Made by a program: the position numbers and the translations under genes. Below, piece after piece: positions 60,815 through 64,000 of a DNA stretch of 64,000 nt. The stretch's first letter is position 1. Each line of letters opens with the position of its first letter. The DNA is from Bhargavaea ullalensis (GTDB lineage: Bacteria; Bacillota; Bacilli; Bacillales_A; Planococcaceae): assembly GCF_040545425.1 (NCBI RefSeq), contig NZ_JBEPLW010000003.1. The stretch is one strand, 5' to 3'. The notes under the pieces are model-generated. The model searched no databases. It worked only from the letters and a program-made list of their open reading frames with translations, and had not been told where the DNA came from.

Positions 60815-60859
60815 GAAAACGCCGCTGCAGGCAAATCAACTCCTGCAACGGCGTTTTTC
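60815..60859. terminator. Bidirectional terminator between exporter operon and EAL gene
   Basis: GAAAACGCCG/CGGCGTTTTTC outer stem with inner TGCAGG/CCTGCA stem; T-tracts both ways. Confidence 0.88.
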
Positions 60860-62561
60860 AATTCTTTTCACTTAAAGCCTGTTCTCGCAACAGCCGGGTG
60901 AATTGATCTGCGGGCATCGGCCGGCCGGTATGGTAGCCTTGGACCGCATCGCATCCGCTGATCGAGAGTGCCTGGTAGACGGCTTCATCTTCCACGCCTT
61001 CCGCCACGACGAACAGGCCGAGCGAGTGGCCGAACCGGACAAGTCCGTCCACGATGCGGCCGACTTTCTCGTTCGTCGAGAAAGAGGCGATGAACTCTTC
61101 GCCGATCTTGATCTTCTGGATAGGCACGGTCTGCATGTAGCGGAACGAAGCATAGCCGGTGCCGAAGTCATCAAGCGCAAATGTGATGCCGTCATCGTGC
61201 AAAAGCTTCAGCTGGTGCATAAGCTCGCCTTCCGCTTCCGCTTCGAATGCGAACTTCTCCGTGATTTCCAGTTCCAGAAGGGAAGGCGGGCACGCGGTGC
61301 GTGTGAGGATGTCCCTGATTTTCGTGACCATGTCGCCGGCGCGGAATTCCCGGACCGACGTGTTGCAGCTGACCGGGACGCCGATGCCTTCCTGTTTCCA
61401 GTTCGCGGCCTGCCGGGCGGCCGCTTCGATGACATGGGCACCGAGCGCGGAAATCAGCCCGGCATCTTCCGCGACCGGGATGAGCTCAGCCGGGCGCACA
61501 TTGCCGAGATCGCGGTCCTCCCAGCGAACGAGCGCCTCCGCTGCGATGATCCGCCCGGTCGTCATGTCCACCTGAGGCTGGTAGAATGCCTGGATGGCGC
61601 CTTCTTCCAGAGCGCCGGGCAGTTTCTGTTCAATCCGGAGCCGGCGAGCGACGGCCCGCTGCTCAGGCTTGGACAGCGAGGTGATCAGGCCGCCGCCGTC
61701 CCGCATCGCACGGTGGCGGGCGATCGAGGAGGCGCTCAGCAAATGCTTGAACGATTGCTGGTCATCCGGGAATTTCGCGATGCCGCCGCTCACCCGGACG
61801 GGGATTCCGGTCATGTCGGACTGGATCGGATGTTCGTCGAGAAACTGCAGAAAGCCTTCCGCGAACCAGCTGCCGAGGGGTGTCAGGACGGCAAACTCAT
61901 TCATCCCGATCCGGGCGAACCGGCTGTTGCGGAAATACACTTTCATGCTGTGGACAAATTCGCTGAGGATCCGGTTTTCCGCTTCCTTGTCGCCCGGGTC
62001 GAACAGCGAGTGGAAGTTCTCGATCGCCAGGTAAACGAACGTGAAGTGCCGGTCGGTTTGGATGAGCTGCTCAGCTTCCTCCGTCAGTTTATGGCGGTTC
62101 ATGAGACCGGTGTCCGGGTCGGTGTAGGCGATCGACTCAAGCTTTTCCCGCAGTTTCCGCTCTTCTGTCCGGTCCGCCTCGATCATGAGGGTATACAGAT
62201 GCTGAGTCCCCGACATGACGGGGATGGCGGTGAGCGAAACCCAGTACGGCTCTCCTGTTTTGGTGACCTGCAGAACGTCTCCCTGCCATGGGCGGAGGGA
62301 GCGCAGGCGCCGCCACACTTTCATCAGATCGGCTTTGCCGTCCTTCGTGTCCGGAAACATGATCTTGAACGGCTTGCCGAGCACCCGTTTCGGAGTCCAG
62401 CCGCTTTTGTCCAGAAATCGTGTGTTTGTATCAAGGATCAATCCTTCAGAATCGATTTTATAAATCATGAATTTCTTGTCAAGGCCGTCCAGAAGGCTGC
62501 CGAATGCACTTTGGTCCCGGTCGGCGGCCACTTCCGTTTCAAGCCGTCTGTTATTGTCCAA
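60858..62561 (-). CDS. PAS-GGDEF-EAL protein, probable c-di-GMP phosphodiesterase
   Basis: 567-residue cytosolic signalling protein: PAS domain (about residues 28-135), a degenerate GGDEF domain (about 145-300) in which the signature reads GMNEF (219-223), and an EAL domain (about 315-560). The EAL part looks active: EALVRW at 342-347, ELEITE, DDFGTGYASF, and VAEGVED are kept, with KIGEEF where KIDKSF is usual. It should hydrolyse c-di-GMP, with the GGDEF part as a possible GTP sensor. TTG 62561 follows GGGAGGTTTGTGA; upstream ATG codons lack a site. Confidence 0.88.
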   Translation of the reverse strand: MDNNRRLETEVAADRDQSAFGSLLDGLDKKFMIYKIDSEGLILDTNTRFLDKSGWTPKRVLGKPFKIMFPDTKDGKADLMKVWRRLRSLRPWQGDVLQVTKTGEPYWVSLTAIPVMSGTQHLYTLMIEADRTEERKLREKLESIAYTDPDTGLMNRHKLTEEAEQLIQTDRHFTFVYLAIENFHSLFDPGDKEAENRILSEFVHSMKVYFRNSRFARIGMNEFAVLTPLGSWFAEGFLQFLDEHPIQSDMTGIPVRVSGGIAKFPDDQQSFKHLLSASSIARHRAMRDGGGLITSLSKPEQRAVARRLRIEQKLPGALEEGAIQAFYQPQVDMTTGRIIAAEALVRWEDRDLGNVRPAELIPVAEDAGLISALGAHVIEAAARQAANWKQEGIGVPVSCNTSVREFRAGDMVTKIRDILTRTACPPSLLELEITEKFAFEAEAEGELMHQLKLLHDDGITFALDDFGTGYASFRYMQTVPIQKIKIGEEFIASFSTNEKVGRIVDGLVRFGHSLGLFVVAEGVEDEAVYQALSISGCDAVQGYHTGRPMPADQFTRLLREQALSEKN

Positions 62562-62806
62562 TCTCACAAACCTCCCGTACAAGTTGGATCGATGGATCGT
62601 CATATAAATTCTAGTATACGGCAAAGGGGAAGACGGCCGTAAGGGTCAAAGTACCCCATTCGGCCAGAATCCGCCAGAAAGTCTGCTCTTTTGCCGAATT
62701 CAGTCAGCGGATTGCGGCCGCTTTGTGTAGAATAAAGAAAGATTTTGTCCGCTGCCGACGAAGGGACAGAGACTTTGAAAAAAGGCCAAGGAGAGGAGGC
62801 GGTCGG

Positions 62807-63733
62807 ATGAACCGCATGAAAGGAATCGGGATGATCGTCTCGGGGGCGATGCTCTGGGGGGCGACGGGGCCGATGATGGAATGGCTGCTCGCGGAAAAGC
62901 CCATCGAGGTGGCGCCGTTCATCGTAATCCGACTGCTCATCGCGGGAGCGGCATTGCTGTTCATGCTGAACCGGCAGGGGAAACGGGTCACGCTCGTCTG
63001 GCGCCAGAAAGCGTGGGCGCGGCAACTCGTCATTTTCGGGGTTGTCGGCATGCTCGGCGTGCAGTTCACGTTTCTTAAGACGATCGAGGCGAGCAACGCG
63101 GTCATTGCGACACTCCTTCAGTTTCTCGCGCCGATCTTCGTCATCGCCTTTGTCACCTATAGCCAGCGCAAATGGCCCCCGGTCTATCAGATGCTCGGCA
63201 TCCTCGTTACGCTCGGCGGACTCGTGCTGCTGCTGACGAATGGTTCCCTTGCATCACTCCAGGTGAGCAATGCGGCCCTTGCCTGGGGTGTGACGCTCGG
63301 CTTCACTTTCGCGTTTTATACGCTGTTTCCGGCGCGCCTCATGCATGAGTTCGGCGTCATCCAGACGGTCGCCTGGGCAATGGTCATCGGCGGGACAGTC
63401 CTGCTCGTCGCTCAGCCGCTCGCCGTGGTCAGGACATTCCCGAAGCTGCTGGATCCGACGGTGCTCATCATGATGATGCTCATCATCGTATTCGCGACGG
63501 CGGGGTTCATCCTGCTGCTCGGCAGCACGAAGTTCATCTCGCCGGTGGAAACGAGCGTCCTGTCCAGCTTCGAACCGCTCACTGCGATGATCGTCTCGAT
63601 GTTCTGGTTCGGCCAGATCCTCGCGAAGTGGCAGCTCGGCGGCGCGCTCATCATGCTCGTCGGCGTCATCTGGCTGTCGGTCGCCGGCAGCAAGGCGTCA
63701 AAAGTGGAGGCGGAACCGCCGAAAGTGGCTTGA
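62807..63733 (+). CDS. EamA/DMT-family transporter
   Basis: 308-residue permease with ten spans in two EamA halves. GAMLWGATGPMMEWLL (about residue 13) and EASNAVIATLLQFLAPIFV (about 92), then the second-half SPVETSVLSSFEPLTAMIVS, are typical of the drug/metabolite transporter superfamily. GGAGAGGAGGCGGTCGG precedes the ATG. Substrate unknown; many members export amino acids or metabolites. Confidence 0.87.
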   Translation: MNRMKGIGMIVSGAMLWGATGPMMEWLLAEKPIEVAPFIVIRLLIAGAALLFMLNRQGKRVTLVWRQKAWARQLVIFGVVGMLGVQFTFLKTIEASNAVIATLLQFLAPIFVIAFVTYSQRKWPPVYQMLGILVTLGGLVLLLTNGSLASLQVSNAALAWGVTLGFTFAFYTLFPARLMHEFGVIQTVAWAMVIGGTVLLVAQPLAVVRTFPKLLDPTVLIMMMLIIVFATAGFILLLGSTKFISPVETSVLSSFEPLTAMIVSMFWFGQILAKWQLGGALIMLVGVIWLSVAGSKASKVEAEPPKVA

Positions 63734-63777
63734 CCGAAATAAATCAAACAAAGCCGGCCTGGGAATCAATGAACTGA

Positions 63778-63824
63778 ACCCCGAAATACGGACACTTTAA
63801 AAAAAGTCCGGTTTCGGGGTTTTT
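63778..63824 (+). terminator. Terminator after the EamA gene
   Basis: ACCCCGAAA/TTTCGGGGT outer stem with inner GGAC/GTCC pairing and a TTTTTG tail. Confidence 0.8.
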
Positions 63825-63877
63825 GCGTGCTTGAAAACTTCGTTATACTGGACACAAAGTTGAACGGAGGAGATCAA

Positions 63878-64000
63878 ATGGGTCGCCAATCTTACAATGA
63901 ACAAGTTCGCAGAATACTGGAGGGAAATCCGAACGTCCGCCATGTAAGCGAGAAAACCATCCAATACACACCAGAATTTAAGTTGAAGGCGGTCAAGGCC
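63878..64000 (+). mobile_element. Start of an IS3-like transposase OrfA (cut by window edge)
   Basis: Forty-one codons from ATG 63878 are open to the window edge, opening MGRQSYNEQVRRILEGNPNV and continuing with SEKTIQYTPEFKLKAVKA. The EKTIQYTPEFKLKAV pattern matches the helix-turn-helix start of IS3-type OrfA proteins and related HTH transposases. GGAGGAGATCAA precedes the ATG. The left inverted repeat cannot be fixed without the right end; TACTGGACAC at 63846-63855 and TACGGACAC at 63787-63795 are candidates. Confidence 0.65.

Overview
The window is one contiguous stretch of a GC-rich (roughly 57 percent by eye) low-GC-phylum Gram-positive chromosome. Strong Shine-Dalgarno sequences (AAGGAGG type) precede nearly every gene, many starts are TTG or GTG, and the protein set (LrgAB, Sda, DUF3243, YjlB-type cupin, YflT-domain stress protein, SLH-anchored nucleotidase, BclA-like collagen protein, candidate SigB promoters, a perfect CcpA cre site) is that of an aerobic Bacillales. 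My inference is a GC-rich member of the Planococcaceae/Caryophanaceae (Bhargavaea-like); the genus is not proven here. Sda and a collagen-like exosporium-type protein suggest a spore former or a descendant of one.

Layout. 1-4.5 kb: an AbgB-like M20 amidohydrolase and an AbgT transporter (cut by the window edge), a DUF3243 protein and a RocR-like AAA+ regulator whose GAFTGA loop is destroyed. 4.5-8.4 kb: BrnQ, a chimeric ORF joining an amidohydrolase N-terminus to the C-terminal half of an acetate-type Na+ symporter, and an NCS1 permease. 8.7-15 kb: an SDR enzyme, lrgAB, and a MerR-acyl-CoA synthetase-AidB-like acyl-CoA dehydrogenase operon with a textbook 19-bp-spacer MerR promoter. 15-18 kb: DUF2207 and other membrane/small proteins. 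18-21 kb: hutU-hutI. 21.1-21.6 kb: sda (44 aa) under a cluster of DnaA boxes. 21.6-26.3 kb: M20 peptidase, proline dehydrogenase, NADP-glutamate dehydrogenase, HD hydrolase. 26.3-31.7 kb: stress proteins with SigB-like promoters, a small sigma factor, a GTPase. 31.7-41 kb: alanine symporter, SLH nucleotidase, a paralogous pair of membrane proteins (one broken), HAD, SCP2, DUF819 and collagen-like proteins. 41-48.6 kb: dipeptide epimerase, M20 amidohydrolase, SDR plus UPF0158, SEC-C protein, SLC13-type transporter. 48.8-57 kb: TetR/MFS pair, a lysine-degradation operon (aldehyde dehydrogenase, lysine 6-dehydrogenase, acyl-CoA dehydrogenase) behind a cre site, AtoE. 57-64 kb: beta-propeller protein, split Thr/Ser exporter, PAS-GGDEF-EAL protein, EamA transporter, and the start of an IS3-like element.

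Functionally the window is dominated by amino-acid and small organic acid use: histidine (hutUI), proline, glutamate, lysine, branched-chain amino acids, alanine, dipeptides and acyl-CoAs, with matching transporters.

The most unusual signal is not a gene. Nine intergenic spots carry ten short tandem arrays with a period of exactly 21 bp (or 20 bp at two loci). Each has a conserved core of about 8 to 14 bases followed by a freely varying filler. The core differs from locus to locus, with two cores reused at several loci. None lies inside a supported gene, although the last unit of one array runs into a stop codon. A second interspersed family, palindromic elements with shared arms and variable loops, occurs at three loci with a half-copy at a fourth.
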